Shown: one piece after another, positions 44,900-54,387 of the stretch
Layout: each line of letters opens with the position of its first letter
Numbering within the stretch: position 1 is the stretch's first letter
DNA from: Tatlockia sp.
Lineage (GTDB): Bacteria > Pseudomonadota > Gammaproteobacteria > Legionellales > Legionellaceae
NCBI GenBank assembly: GCA_013697955.1
Contig: JACCVV010000020.1
Span: 159,572 to 223,571 of the forward strand
Reading direction: 5' to 3'
DNA: 64,000 nt
Notes under the pieces: model-generated
Told to the model about the DNA's origin: nothing
The model's database searches: none
Seen by the model: the letters and a program-made list of their open reading frames with translations, nothing else
Translations under genes and position numbers: made by a program

Positions 44900-47698
44900 A
44901 TGGCAGAATACAAAGATACCTTAAATTTACCCGAAACTACTTTTCCGATGAAAGCTAACCTTGCTAATCGGGAACCACAAATGTTAGCAGACTGGGAAAG
45001 CAAAGGTATTTACGGAAAAATCAGACTCTCAAGTAAGAGCCAAAAGCGCTTTCTTCTACACGACGGACCTCCCTATGCAAATGGACATCTTCATTGCGGC
45101 CATGCGCTTAACAAGATATTGAAAGACATCATAATTAAATCAAAGTCCTTAGCTGGTTTTGATGCTCCTTTTGTACCTGGTTGGGACTGTCATGGTTTGC
45201 CTGTAGAGCTAAATGTAGAAAAAAAAGTAGGAAAGGCCGGGGTTAAAATTTCTGCTACTGAATTTCGGACAAAATGTCGGGACTATGCTGCAAGTCAAAT
45301 TGATATTCAGCGTCAAGAATTTAAACGCTTGGGCGTCTTTGGCGACTGGGAAAATCCCTATGTCACGATGGATCATTCCTATGAAGCGAACATAATCCGT
45401 GCTCTTGGTAAAATCATCGAAAATGGCCATTTACAACAGGGTTTTAAACCCGTTCATTGGTGTATTGACTGTGGTTCTGCTCTTGCAGAAGCGGAGGTTG
45501 AATACGAGGATAAAACCTCACCTTCCATAGATGTTGCCTTTCTAGCGATCAATCCCGCAGAAATAATTGCTTTAGTCAATGATTCATTGCCCATAAAACC
45601 TCTGATTTTACCTATTTGGACGACTACGCCCTGGACTTTGCCAGCCAATGAAGCAGTTTGTTTAAATCCAGAGTTAGATTATGTTTTAGTGGATGGAGGA
45701 GAGCGTTACTTTATTTTAAATGCTGAGTTAGCCGAATCAGCCATGCAACGTTATGGCATTGAAAATTATGAAGTGGTAGGTAAAGCGAAGGGTTCTTTGT
45801 TTGAAAACGCATTACTACAGCATCCTTTTTACGAGCGACAAGTACCCATAATTCTTGGCGAACATGTAACTACCGAATCCGGCACCGGAAATGTACATAC
45901 AGCACCCGCGCACGGGCCTGATGATTATCAAGTTGGACTCGCTTATAAATTGCCGCTAGTTAATCCAGTTTTGGCAAATGGTTGTTTTGCACCTGATCTG
46001 CCTTTATTTGCTGGAATTTCAGTGTTAAAAGCCAATGAAAAAATTCTTGAGGTTTTAAACGAACGCCAAGTGCTTTTGCATGCGGAAACACTTCGCCATA
46101 GCTACCCGCATTGCTGGCGGCATAAAACTGCAATGATTTTTCTTGCTACACCCCAATGGTTTATTGCCATGGATAAAAATGGTCTGCGTGAAGCCATTCA
46201 GTCTGAAATCGAAAAAGTAAATTGGGTACCGGATTGGGGGAAAGCCCGCATTTCCACAATGGTTGAAACAAGGCCTGACTGGTGTATTTCACGCCAGCGC
46301 GCTTGGGGCACTCCGATGTCATTATTTGTTCATAAATCAACCCGAGAATTACATCCTCGCACTCTGGAATTAATCGAAGAAGTTGCAAAACTCGTTGAGA
46401 AAAAAGGGATTGACGCCTGGTTCGAACTCGAGGCCAGTGAATTGTTAGGTGTAGACGCTGAATACTATGAAAAAATACCTGATACTTTGGATGTCTGGTT
46501 CGATTCGGGTGTGTCTCACTACTGCGTATTGAAGCAAAATTCTCAACTTGGGCTTCCGGCTGAGGTTTATCTTGAAGGTTCTGATCAGCATCGCGGCTGG
46601 TTCAATTCTTCTTTAACTACCGCAGTTGCCATTTATGGACATGCTCCTTTTAAAACAGTTTTAACGCATGGTTATACCGTTGATTCTGAAGGAAAAAAAC
46701 TATCAAAGTCTAAAGGTAATTATGTATCTTTAGATAAACTGATTAATCAACATGGTGCAGATATTATCCGTTTATGGGTTTCCTCAACTGATTACCGCCA
46801 TGAGGTTTCTATTTCTGATGAAATAATAAAGCGAAACGCTGACGCTTATCGTCGCATTCGTAATACCGCTCGTTTTTTACTGGCGAATTTGTTTGATTTT
46901 TCTCCAGAACAGAATGCCTTGGATGGAAATCAGTTAGTCGAACTAGACCGTTGGGCCATTAAGCGTTGTCAGGACCTACAACAAGAAATCGAAGAAGACT
47001 ATAAAAATTATCATTTTCACCTGATTTATCAAAAAATTCATAATTTTTGCGCGGTGGATATGGGTAGCTTCTATCTCGATGTTATTAAAGATAGGCAATA
47101 CACCACACCAAAAAATAGTCTAGCCAGACGCTCCTGCCAAACGGCTATGTATCATATTGCTCATGCTTTAACGCGATGGTTAGCGCCCATCCTGTCCTTT
47201 ACTGCTGAAGAAATTTGGCAGGTCATCCCTGGAAAAACCAGTGAATTTATTTTTCTTGAGCGCTGGTATCAGGCCTGGCCGGAAATGCAAAATATTGACA
47301 TGGCTTTTTGGCAGCAACTGCAGCTTATCCGCGATGAAGTCAATAGAGCTCTTGAAAACAAACGTAAGGAAGGGGTAATTGGTTCTGCGCTGGCAGCCGA
47401 AGTTATCCTTTATGCGAATGAGGATTTATACCCTGTTTTAAGCAGACTGGATAATGAATTGCGTTTCATTCTGATGACATCGGCAGCGGTGGTGAAGCCA
47501 ATATGTGAAGCCATTGATGATATTGTATATAACAAGGACTTAAATCTGGCAATTTCAGTAAATACCTCTATCTATGAGAAATGTAGCCGTTGCTGGCATC
47601 GCTGTGAGGATGTTGGCTTTAATGAACAATACTCTGAACTATGCCTGCGTTGTGCGGGTAATGTCAGCGGGAAGGACGAAGTGAGGCACTTTGCATGA
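44900..47698 (+). CDS. ileS: Isoleucyl-tRNA synthetase
   Basis: A 932-residue class Ia aminoacyl-tRNA synthetase with the HIGH motif as HLHCGHA near residue 60 and the KMSKS motif as KLSKSKG near 599. The CP1 editing domain ([14 protein letters not shown], then [16 protein letters not shown]) lies between. The C-terminal zinc finger is CSRCWHRC (about 894-901) with CLRC near 916. The ATG at 44900 ([18 protein letters not shown]) fits the family start, while a GTG at 44891 is also in frame. The last bases overlap lspA by four. Confidence 0.97.
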   Translation: MAEYKDTLNLPETTFPMKANLANREPQMLADWESKGIYGKIRLSSKSQKRFLLHDGPPYANGHLHCGHALNKILKDIIIKSKSLAGFDAPFVPGWDCHGLPVELNVEKKVGKAGVKISATEFRTKCRDYAASQIDIQRQEFKRLGVFGDWENPYVTMDHSYEANIIRALGKIIENGHLQQGFKPVHWCIDCGSALAEAEVEYEDKTSPSIDVAFLAINPAEIIALVNDSLPIKPLILPIWTTTPWTLPANEAVCLNPELDYVLVDGGERYFILNAELAESAMQRYGIENYEVVGKAKGSLFENALLQHPFYERQVPIILGEHVTTESGTGNVHTAPAHGPDDYQVGLAYKLPLVNPVLANGCFAPDLPLFAGISVLKANEKILEVLNERQVLLHAETLRHSYPHCWRHKTAMIFLATPQWFIAMDKNGLREAIQSEIEKVNWVPDWGKARISTMVETRPDWCISRQRAWGTPMSLFVHKSTRELHPRTLELIEEVAKLVEKKGIDAWFELEASELLGVDAEYYEKIPDTLDVWFDSGVSHYCVLKQNSQLGLPAEVYLEGSDQHRGWFNSSLTTAVAIYGHAPFKTVLTHGYTVDSEGKKLSKSKGNYVSLDKLINQHGADIIRLWVSSTDYRHEVSISDEIIKRNADAYRRIRNTARFLLANLFDFSPEQNALDGNQLVELDRWAIKRCQDLQQEIEEDYKNYHFHLIYQKIHNFCAVDMGSFYLDVIKDRQYTTPKNSLARRSCQTAMYHIAHALTRWLAPILSFTAEEIWQVIPGKTSEFIFLERWYQAWPEMQNIDMAFWQQLQLIRDEVNRALENKRKEGVIGSALAAEVILYANEDLYPVLSRLDNELRFILMTSAAVVKPICEAIDDIVYNKDLNLAISVNTSIYEKCSRCWHRCEDVGFNEQYSELCLRCAGNVSGKDEVRHFA

Positions 47699-48177
47699 AA
47701 AAATGGCCGTGGTTTTTATTAAGTATTTTTGTCGTTGTTATTGACCAATTAACAAAATATTGGGCGGAAGCCAATTTAGTACCCTATCAGCCAGAAGCTG
47801 TATTTTCGATGTTCAATTTTACTTTGGCTTACAATACTGGAGCCGCTTTTAGTTTTTTAAGCGGCGTAGGAAGCTGGCATCGTTGGTTTTTTGCAGGTTT
47901 TAGCATTGCAATGAGCCTGGTTCTGACTATTTGGTTAATTCGATTATCACCCAAAGCCAAACTTCAATCTTTAGCAATTAGTTTGATTCTGGGTGGCGCT
48001 GTGGGGAATTTATATGATAGAGCAGCAATGGGACATGTTATTGATTTCATTGACTTATACTATGAAAATCACCATTGGCCTGTTTTCAACCTGGCTGACG
48101 CTGCAATCTGTCTGGGCGCTTTCTTGCTTCTTATTGATATGGGATTTTCACATCAAACTGAGACTAAATTGATCTAA
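47695..48177 (+). CDS. lspA: Lipoprotein signal peptidase II
   Basis: A 160-residue inner-membrane aspartic protease with four spans that removes signal peptides from lipidated prolipoproteins. Conserved blocks are [42 protein letters not shown] (first catalytic Asp) and [10 protein letters not shown] (second catalytic Asp). It is translationally coupled to ileS by a 4-base overlap. Length and motifs are normal. Confidence 0.96.
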   Translation: MKKWPWFLLSIFVVVIDQLTKYWAEANLVPYQPEAVFSMFNFTLAYNTGAAFSFLSGVGSWHRWFFAGFSIAMSLVLTIWLIRLSPKAKLQSLAISLILGGAVGNLYDRAAMGHVIDFIDLYYENHHWPVFNLADAAICLGAFLLLIDMGFSHQTETKLI

Positions 48178-48568
48178 GTAAAGAGTTATGATTATATTGC
48201 TTTTACTTTTCACCTGATAAATAAGATTAAAATCTAAAAAGCAGCTTAGAAAATGGGCTTGTAGCCCTTTAACCTAATTGAAGAATCCTCATATTTTCAA
48301 TTTCTTTACATATCAAATATTATAAAAAGCTCAAAGATTATTCAACATCCGAAACTAATGCTGCCTAAATACCCCACTTTTACTTCAAAAAATTGAAGTT
48401 AATTAATAACTTGATTTTTCAATCCTTATAATTATCAACTTTTTCCCCTAAGTTAAACCTTAAGATAAATTAGGGTTGATCATTTTATAAACACTTGGTA
48501 GAATAATATACAAAATAACGGCATGTTGGTTAAATGTTAATAAGATGCTCATTAGATTATAGGTAGTT
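48178..48568. other. 391-bp intergenic region after lspA
   Basis: There is no ORF. A small hairpin GGGCT-TGT-AGCCC (48255-48267) followed by TTT, about 80 bp after lspA, may end the ribF operon. A predicted promoter for the next gene has TTGATC at 48476-48481 and TAGAAT at 48499-48504 with a 17-bp spacer, about 65 bp before the ATG. The rest is AT-rich without visible structure. Confidence 0.5.
48476..48504 (+). promoter_or_regulatory. Predicted sigma-70 promoter for the unknown gene at 48569
   Basis: TTGATC and TAGAAT are separated by exactly 17 bp in an AT-rich leader. It is the best promoter-like pair in this gap. No operator palindrome was noticed. Confidence 0.45.
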
Positions 48569-49333
48569 ATGAAAAATCGATTCGAAATTAAAAATGCATC
48601 CCACAGTTCATCTGTAGGTTTTTTTCCCACAAGTTCTGAAAATACTCACAGCACACTATCTTCATCTCTCTTTTCTGACAGTGAAGATAGTTCAGATCTA
48701 TTTAACTATATAGAAGCTAATCCGATAAAAATTAGCTGTTGGCGGGAAAATGTTTGTGCTGATTTATTAGCTTTTACAAAAAATAAACTAAAGCTTTCCT
48801 CTTCATTAGCTCCCTTAAGTAGCCCTTCGAAATCCAAAGCGATTTCGCAGCATGCTAAGGACCAAAAAAAAGAGCAGCTGAATCATGCTTTATATATTTT
48901 TAGTCCACTGGGCCAAGAACTCGATAAATGCAATCAAAAAATTAATTTAGTTCATGAATACTCAGGACGAAGTTATGAACTTCTAATGAATTCTGCTCGC
49001 ACTTTCAAATCTATGTTAGAGCAGAAAGGTGAAGGCAATTGTGAAGTTTTTTTTAGGCAACTGGGAGTTGCTGAAGCCTTTGACCTCGCTAAAAATATAA
49101 ATAGATATTCACCCATTACTCTTCTTATGTTTCTATTCCTTACTAATAAATATCCAATTGCTCCTCAGGACAAAATCATCGATTATTTGCTGCAATGTCA
49201 AAATCAGGAACATTCGGATATCTTTTTAGCGTCTAAAGAGTTAGATAATTACCTTTATCTTCATTTCCCAACTCAAACAACTTTAGAAAATTATCAAGAA
49301 ACACAGCATTTGCTAGAATCAAAGTTTTTTTAA
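48569..49333 (+). CDS. Unknown protein with Ser-rich N-terminus
   Basis: A 254-residue soluble protein with no signal peptide. The first 50 residues are Ser/Asn/Asp-rich (SSENTHSTLSSSLFSDSEDS) and probably disordered. The remainder looks helical, with no motif I recognise. It has its own predicted promoter and is flanked on both sides by long non-coding AT-rich DNA, the usual setting of singleton effector genes in Legionella. The C-terminus (QETQHLLESKFF) is polar with a final Phe pair. The effector role is speculative. It is real coding sequence by codon pattern and length. Confidence 0.72.
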   Translation: MKNRFEIKNASHSSSVGFFPTSSENTHSTLSSSLFSDSEDSSDLFNYIEANPIKISCWRENVCADLLAFTKNKLKLSSSLAPLSSPSKSKAISQHAKDQKKEQLNHALYIFSPLGQELDKCNQKINLVHEYSGRSYELLMNSARTFKSMLEQKGEGNCEVFFRQLGVAEAFDLAKNINRYSPITLLMFLFLTNKYPIAPQDKIIDYLLQCQNQEHSDIFLASKELDNYLYLHFPTQTTLENYQETQHLLESKFF

Positions 49334-49597
49334 AAATTGGAATTTATTTGTATTTTTACAGAGGTTTAAAAGCATCATTCGCTAATTATTAAAGTAAATT
49401 AGCACACTTATCTAAAGTGTCACTCCCAATAAGTGCTGCCTTTTGTAAGGAATACAAAAGTAATAGTAGCAGCTGAGCCACAAAATTTGATTGGTAAAGT
49501 TAATATATTGAATTTATTCAGCTTTATTAAAGCTGACCTTGCTTAATAACTAATCAAATTTCGTGAGCATATTAAACAATAAAATGTTTTTTATGTA

Positions 49598-50155
49598 TTA
49601 AGCAAAAACCCCAGTAGAAAGGGCATTTAAATGCTCGCTTTCCGGATTCAATATACTTACAGCAGCGACTGCAGGTAAGCTTAAATAATGCTCGGCCTCA
49701 TCCCATTCTATTTCAGCAGGAAATAACCGTAACATCGGTAAACATTTGTTCAGTGAAGCGCAAAAAGCAAGATCAGCTGGATAAGGTCTGGCCTGATGAT
49801 AGCCTAAGGCCATTACTTGCATGGCTTCGGAAATTGTTGAAATACCTGGTATGTAATTGATGGAATAAATAGCTGCGGTTTGAGCTATTGCAGGAAGAAA
49901 ACCGGGGCTTGAAACAAAATGAACGCCGGCCTGATAACATTCTTCTAATTGCTTAGTGCTAATAATATTACCCGCACCCACTCGTAAAGCAGGAAAATCA
50001 TTTAGAATTTTTTTCAATAAACTTTCTTCGTGACAATTAATTTCAACTACTGAAAAACCAGCCTGAACAATTTGTTGGAGCCTTTCAAAAAGGAGGGCAT
50101 CTACATCGAGGGTTACTATAATTAACTGATTCCCAAATAATTTATCACTCATCAT
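49598..50155 (-). CDS. KDPG/KHG aldolase-like protein with altered active site
   Basis: A 185-residue TIM-barrel protein of the Eda family. The scaffold motifs are clear: FSVVEINCHEES, LRVGAGNII, FVSSPGFLPAIA, YIPGISTISEAMQVMALGY and MLRLFPAE. The residues that catalyse aldol cleavage in E. coli Eda differ here. The Schiff-base Lys133 position (KFFPAE in E. coli) is Arg (RLFPAE), the Arg49 position is His, and Thr73 (VGAGT) is Asn. Only the catalytic Glu45 equivalent is kept. It is also shorter than Eda (213). Aldolase activity is therefore unlikely, and a binding or non-aldolase role is possible. It is a lone gene downstream of an unknown coiled-coil gene. Confidence 0.82.
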   Translation of the reverse strand: MMSDKLFGNQLIIVTLDVDALLFERLQQIVQAGFSVVEINCHEESLLKKILNDFPALRVGAGNIISTKQLEECYQAGVHFVSSPGFLPAIAQTAAIYSINYIPGISTISEAMQVMALGYHQARPYPADLAFCASLNKCLPMLRLFPAEIEWDEAEHYLSLPAVAAVSILNPESEHLNALSTGVFA

Positions 50156-50226
50156 TATTTATTCGCTAGCTGACTGCAACATCCGTTCATGTTAGAAGAG
50201 TTGCAGCCGCTTAGCAAGTATTTCCA

Positions 50227-52008
50227 CTAAAACTTAAAGGGGGAAGGGGTCGTTTTAAAAGGAGTTGGGCTGTTGCTAGCGCGATGTTCTTTATCGTGTT
50301 TTTGCGGATGCGCACTGGGAATTGGGTTTATTCCTGGCTTGTTAACGGAAATACCGAGTCGCTCCAAATTGGCTAAAAGATGATTCATTTTGCTAACTTC
50401 AATTTTCTGATTGGGTTTAACTGTATTGCTAAAAATGTCCTGCGCAGCTTTATTTGGTTGACCATTCGAATGTAGAAGACCATTTTTAAACTGATTGATT
50501 GCCTCTACTGTCGGGTTAAAGCGCATTAATTGCAATATTTGCCGATAACTTTGGGTCTGTGAAAATTGAGGTTTTAATTGGGGTTGATTGGATTTCATTG
50601 TCGGCTTGGGAGTTGGCACTTTAGACAAATCCATTTTAGGTTCGAGTATTAACGCCAACGCACCTGCTTCTGCCGCTTTTGCCTGATTCAATTGATTGGT
50701 TAAATCAAGGATGTCTTTCTGTAGGGTGGCGCTTCGGGTAATAAGACTTTGTTTTTTCTCTTCAAAAAGACCAAGTTCCGTTGCTTTATACTGATTAATT
50801 TTAGTTTTAATAAGAGCAATCTCTGGTTTTGAAGCTTCATAACTTTCTTGCGCTTTTGCCTTTTCATCGGCTGTCATATTATCAAAATTTTGACCTGGAC
50901 TGAGCAAATAGAGTTTGCCGCTAACTTTATCTTTAAATAATTGCTGTTGATTATCGACAACAAAGGCCGCCTTTTTAAAGGAATCAGTGGTACTACCTTC
51001 TGCATCGTAGTATTTTTTTTGTAAGTTAAGGACTGACAATATAGAGTTCATCCCTTCAGCTTGTACATTAAGCCCATCAAGATGATTTAAAAGTTGCTCA
51101 GCCTTTAAATCTTCACCATTTTCAACATGTTGTTGTATAGTCTCTGAAAATTGTCTCAATTGCTCACGAATTGCACTAAGAGCTGCGTCTGTCACTTCAA
51201 TTCGTTTTGAATGGTTTTCAAAGGTTGTTAAAAAATCAGCATGTTCATCTAAAGTTTGTAAATGGGTAGCGAGAATGGCGTAGCGTTCCAAAATCTTGGC
51301 AGATTCTGCTTCATGTAAATTAATTTCGCTTTCAAGCAATTGAGCTTCTTCCAAGGTTTCCTGTAGATCATTTTCAATAGCTCGAGTGGCTAAAGAATAA
51401 GACGCTATGATGTGATCCCTTAAAACATTGTCGTAGTAATCGGGATTGACAGATGTACTCGACGACGATTGTTGAGCAGCCATTGCTGCCCCATAGGCTA
51501 AACTTTTATCAATTTGTTGTTGATAGGCTGCGTTAAGCTTAGACCTGGCTTCTTTTTTCGCTATCTTATGCAGGCGTATCTGGACCAAGCGAATCTGAGT
51601 CATTAAAAGCTGTCTTAAGAGGCTTTCGCGCATAATTTGCTCAGCTTTGAGTTCTTTTAATGCGACTAGTAGAACCAGCAGATCACTTAATAATTTTTTG
51701 GTTTTCTCACCAGCGGGAGATTTAAGAAAGGAAATCACATCTCTCGCCGATTTTAATCCATATTGACCAAGAAATTGAGAATTAATTTCTTTATTGTCAA
51801 CAACAGAATTTTTTCCGGGTTTGAATAAATTGGGTTGTAAGATTTTGGTTAAATCAGCTTCGCTAATAATGACTTTTTTACCATTGACTCTAAGCACTAA
51901 ATCACCTTCGTGGGCTTTATCGCTAAGAAGTTCAACCTGATCATACTTTTGCAATTTGGAAGGTTGGGATTTTTCAAACGCGGTAGGGGTTTGTTTGTCT
52001 TTTGTCAT
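50227..52008 (-). CDS. Unknown coiled-coil protein, possible effector
   Basis: A 593-residue hydrophilic protein. Residues about 100-170 and 200-470 are rich in Leu, Gln, Glu and Lys with heptad-like spacing, indicating long coiled coils. There is no signal peptide, membrane span or enzymatic motif. The last 100 residues are Pro/Asn/Ser/Lys-rich and end with a Thr/Pro/Phe tail (PTPFKTTPSPFKF). The architecture of central coiled coils plus a polar disordered C-terminus is common among Dot/Icm substrates, but I recognise no family. It lies between the Eda-like gene and a pilin gene on the same strand, with gaps of 70-90 bp. Confidence 0.78.
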   Translation of the reverse strand: MTKDKQTPTAFEKSQPSKLQKYDQVELLSDKAHEGDLVLRVNGKKVIISEADLTKILQPNLFKPGKNSVVDNKEINSQFLGQYGLKSARDVISFLKSPAGEKTKKLLSDLLVLLVALKELKAEQIMRESLLRQLLMTQIRLVQIRLHKIAKKEARSKLNAAYQQQIDKSLAYGAAMAAQQSSSSTSVNPDYYDNVLRDHIIASYSLATRAIENDLQETLEEAQLLESEINLHEAESAKILERYAILATHLQTLDEHADFLTTFENHSKRIEVTDAALSAIREQLRQFSETIQQHVENGEDLKAEQLLNHLDGLNVQAEGMNSILSVLNLQKKYYDAEGSTTDSFKKAAFVVDNQQQLFKDKVSGKLYLLSPGQNFDNMTADEKAKAQESYEASKPEIALIKTKINQYKATELGLFEEKKQSLITRSATLQKDILDLTNQLNQAKAAEAGALALILEPKMDLSKVPTPKPTMKSNQPQLKPQFSQTQSYRQILQLMRFNPTVEAINQFKNGLLHSNGQPNKAAQDIFSNTVKPNQKIEVSKMNHLLANLERLGISVNKPGINPIPSAHPQKHDKEHRASNSPTPFKTTPSPFKF

Positions 52009-52097
52009 GTAAAACTCACCTAATTTACCTAATACTTTAAATTATACACAAAAGAATTGACTATACAATAGTCAAAGTGATTTTTCTAAGAACTACA

Positions 52098-52532
52098 TCA
52101 CCAGCAATTGCCTGCTTCTCGCTTAGGTGGGCCATTAGTGGCAGAACTAGCACTTTTGCGGCCAAAATTATCCAGATGCAGGGTTTTGCAGGCATTATCC
52201 TCTAGAGCCTGAGCTCCCTGAGGAATAGCTATTAAATGGTAATCTTTAGAGCTTTGATGGCTTATTGCCAAGCTATACCATCTTTGTGCTGATTGATTTG
52301 AGGAAAGGACATCCGTTTCAGAGCCAGTCCCCAAAGTAGCGCCTTGGTAACTTTGTTGCTTGCTGTAGTAATTTTCCATCTGATTGGCAAGTTCAATAAG
52401 TGCGATTTGACCGTCAACACGTCTCGCTCGAACAATCGACTCGCGGTATCCAGGATAAGCAAAGCTGGCAAAAATTGCGATGATAGCAATAACAAATACT
52501 ATCTCTATTAGAGAAAAACCTTGATGATTCAT
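52098..52532 (-). CDS. pilE: Type IV pilin, PilE-like
   Basis: A 144-residue prepilin. The short leader MNHQG ends at the prepilin peptidase site G|FSLIE, with the glutamate at mature position 5 intact. The hydrophobic alpha-1 helix follows (EIVFVIAIIAIFASFAYPGY). The globular part has the PilE pattern RRVDGQIALIELANQMENYY and a C-terminal Cys pair (NACKTL and GNCW) for the disulfide loop. In related bacteria PilE is a minor pilin needed for assembly. No other minor pilin genes are next to it. It is divergent from era. Confidence 0.9.
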   Translation of the reverse strand: MNHQGFSLIEIVFVIAIIAIFASFAYPGYRESIVRARRVDGQIALIELANQMENYYSKQQSYQGATLGTGSETDVLSSNQSAQRWYSLAISHQSSKDYHLIAIPQGAQALEDNACKTLHLDNFGRKSASSATNGPPKREAGNCW

Positions 52533-52743
52533 ATGATTCCATTGGGGGCGAGGAAAACGGGAGAATTATAAAATAAATTCAGTTGGATCTTAAGCGAAAG
52601 TGAGTCCTCAAATATGCAATTATCTGTTTTTAGAATGATTCCTATCGATAAGCGCCTGTTCACATTTATGGTTTTTTAAAAATTCTGCTAACTTAAACGA
52701 TCTCTGCTAAAATGCACTAAAAATTACACAGGATTAATGATTA

Positions 52744-53631
52744 ATGACAAGTTATTGTGGTTATATTGCTTTGGTAGGTCGACCTAATGTCGGTAAATCT
52801 ACTTTGATGAATTATATATTGCAGCAAAAAGTATCAATTACTTCCCGCAAACCACAAACCACAAGACACTCTATTTTAGGAATTCAAACCAAGGGCGATT
52901 ATCAATTTGTTTACGTCGATACGCCAGGAATTCATCAAGGTTCAAAAAAAGCAATGAATCGTATGATGAATAAAACGGCCAATGCTGTGCTAAGCGACGT
53001 GGATGTAATAGCTTTTGTTGTTGATGGTACCCATTGGGAAGAGGGAGATGAATATATTCTTCGTTTGATTAAGCAATCTGAGGTTCCCTGTGTGCTGGTA
53101 GTCAATAAGGTCGATAAAATCGCCGATAAAAGTCAATTACTTCCTTGGTTGGAAGCAATGAGCCAACGTCATGAATTCGTGGCTATTATCCCTTTATCTG
53201 CTAAAACCGGCGTGCAGGTAGATAATTTGCAGGAAAAATTACAGGGTTTTTTACCGGAAGGTCCTCATTTGTTTGACGATGATCAATTCACCGATCGCTC
53301 TACACGTTTTATGTGTGCAGAACTTCTTCGCGAGAAAATTTTTCGTTTATGTGGTCAGGAATTGCCTTATTCAACGACTGTGGATATTGAATCTTTCAAA
53401 GATGAAGAGAATCTGGTACGAATTCATGCCTTAATTTTGGTGGATAAGGAAAACCACAAACGTATGATTATCGGCGACAAAGGAAAAAAGCTAAAGGAAA
53501 TGGGAACCAGTGCTCGCATGGATATGGAAAAATTACTGGGGAAAAAAGTATTTCTGCAATGTTGGTGCAAGGTAAAATCGGGCTGGGCTGATGATGAACG
53601 CTTATTGAAGCAACTAGGCTATGACCACTAA
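52744..53631 (+). CDS. era: GTPase Era
   Basis: This 295-residue ribosome-assembly GTPase binds the 3' end of 16S rRNA. G1 is GRPNVGKST (residues 11-19), G3 is DTPG near 59, and G4 is NKVDK near 121. The C-terminal KH domain has RMIIGDKGKKLKEMGTSAR. The length is typical (301 in E. coli). It overlaps recO by 11 bases. In E. coli the order is rnc-era-recO, and rnc is not upstream here: the pilin gene is, on the other strand. Confidence 0.96.
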   Translation: MTSYCGYIALVGRPNVGKSTLMNYILQQKVSITSRKPQTTRHSILGIQTKGDYQFVYVDTPGIHQGSKKAMNRMMNKTANAVLSDVDVIAFVVDGTHWEEGDEYILRLIKQSEVPCVLVVNKVDKIADKSQLLPWLEAMSQRHEFVAIIPLSAKTGVQVDNLQEKLQGFLPEGPHLFDDDQFTDRSTRFMCAELLREKIFRLCGQELPYSTTVDIESFKDEENLVRIHALILVDKENHKRMIIGDKGKKLKEMGTSARMDMEKLLGKKVFLQCWCKVKSGWADDERLLKQLGYDH

Positions 53632-54319
53632 AGCACTTGAAGCCTGGGTTTTGCATAAAAAGCCCTCCGGCGATAGTTCTTTACGTCTGACATTTTTTAC
53701 TCGTAAAATGGGAATTGTAGAATGCCTTTACAAAGGCGGACGAACCCCAAAAAAACAAGCTGTTTTGCAACCTTTCCAATCGCTATGGCTCAATTTGAAT
53801 GTCCATCGTGATTGGTATTTTGTCCGCCATATTGAAATCATCAAAAATACGATACCACTCAAGGGCAATGCGCTTTTTGCAGGCTTTTATGTGAATGAAT
53901 TGCTTTATTATGCACTTAAACCTCAAGATCCCCAACCCGAGCTTTTTAATGCCTATGTACAGGTCATGCAAGGTTTATCTGCCATAAGCGAGCGCTTGGC
54001 AATCGAAATTTTACTAAGACGGTTTGAATGGATCTTATTAAAAGCCTGTGGTTATTCGCTTAAGCCACAAAATGGGTTTAAACAAGAACATTATTACCAA
54101 CTTATTGCCGGCGAAGGCTTTGTTAAAGCAGAGGCTGGCTTTTCTGGAAAAGATATTATTGAACTGGCCGAGGGGCGGCTTGAAACGCTCTCAGTTTTAA
54201 AAAGCGCTAAACTTATCATGCGTCAGGCGATAGACCATCTTTTGAATGGAAGAGTTTTAAAATCCAGATCTTTATTTCTAGCAAAATCTGACAAGTTGGC
54301 ATGTAAATCGCTTAGCTAA
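53621..54319 (+). CDS. recO: DNA repair protein RecO
   Basis: A 232-residue recombination mediator that helps load RecA with RecR. The N-terminal OB fold is recognisable from EAWVLHKKPSGDSSLRLTFFTR and YKGGRTPKK. The helical C-terminal part contains YVNELLYYALKPQDP and LLRRFEWILLKACGY. The zinc-finger cysteines of some RecO proteins are absent, as in E. coli. It overlaps era, giving the usual era-recO pair. Confidence 0.93.
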   Translation: MTTKALEAWVLHKKPSGDSSLRLTFFTRKMGIVECLYKGGRTPKKQAVLQPFQSLWLNLNVHRDWYFVRHIEIIKNTIPLKGNALFAGFYVNELLYYALKPQDPQPELFNAYVQVMQGLSAISERLAIEILLRRFEWILLKACGYSLKPQNGFKQEHYYQLIAGEGFVKAEAGFSGKDIIELAEGRLETLSVLKSAKLIMRQAIDHLLNGRVLKSRSLFLAKSDKLACKSLS

Positions 54320-54387
54320 AGCAAGAAATTGGTTTAGCAAATTGGCCTCACCTCAGGGTGAAAGGCTTAAAAATGGAAGCTTAGACT

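Noticed and set aside
49520..49536. CAGCTTT-AAAGCTG palindrome as terminator
   Set aside because: The 7-bp stem has a 3-nt loop and no T-run on either strand. It is likely a chance palindrome in AT-rich DNA.
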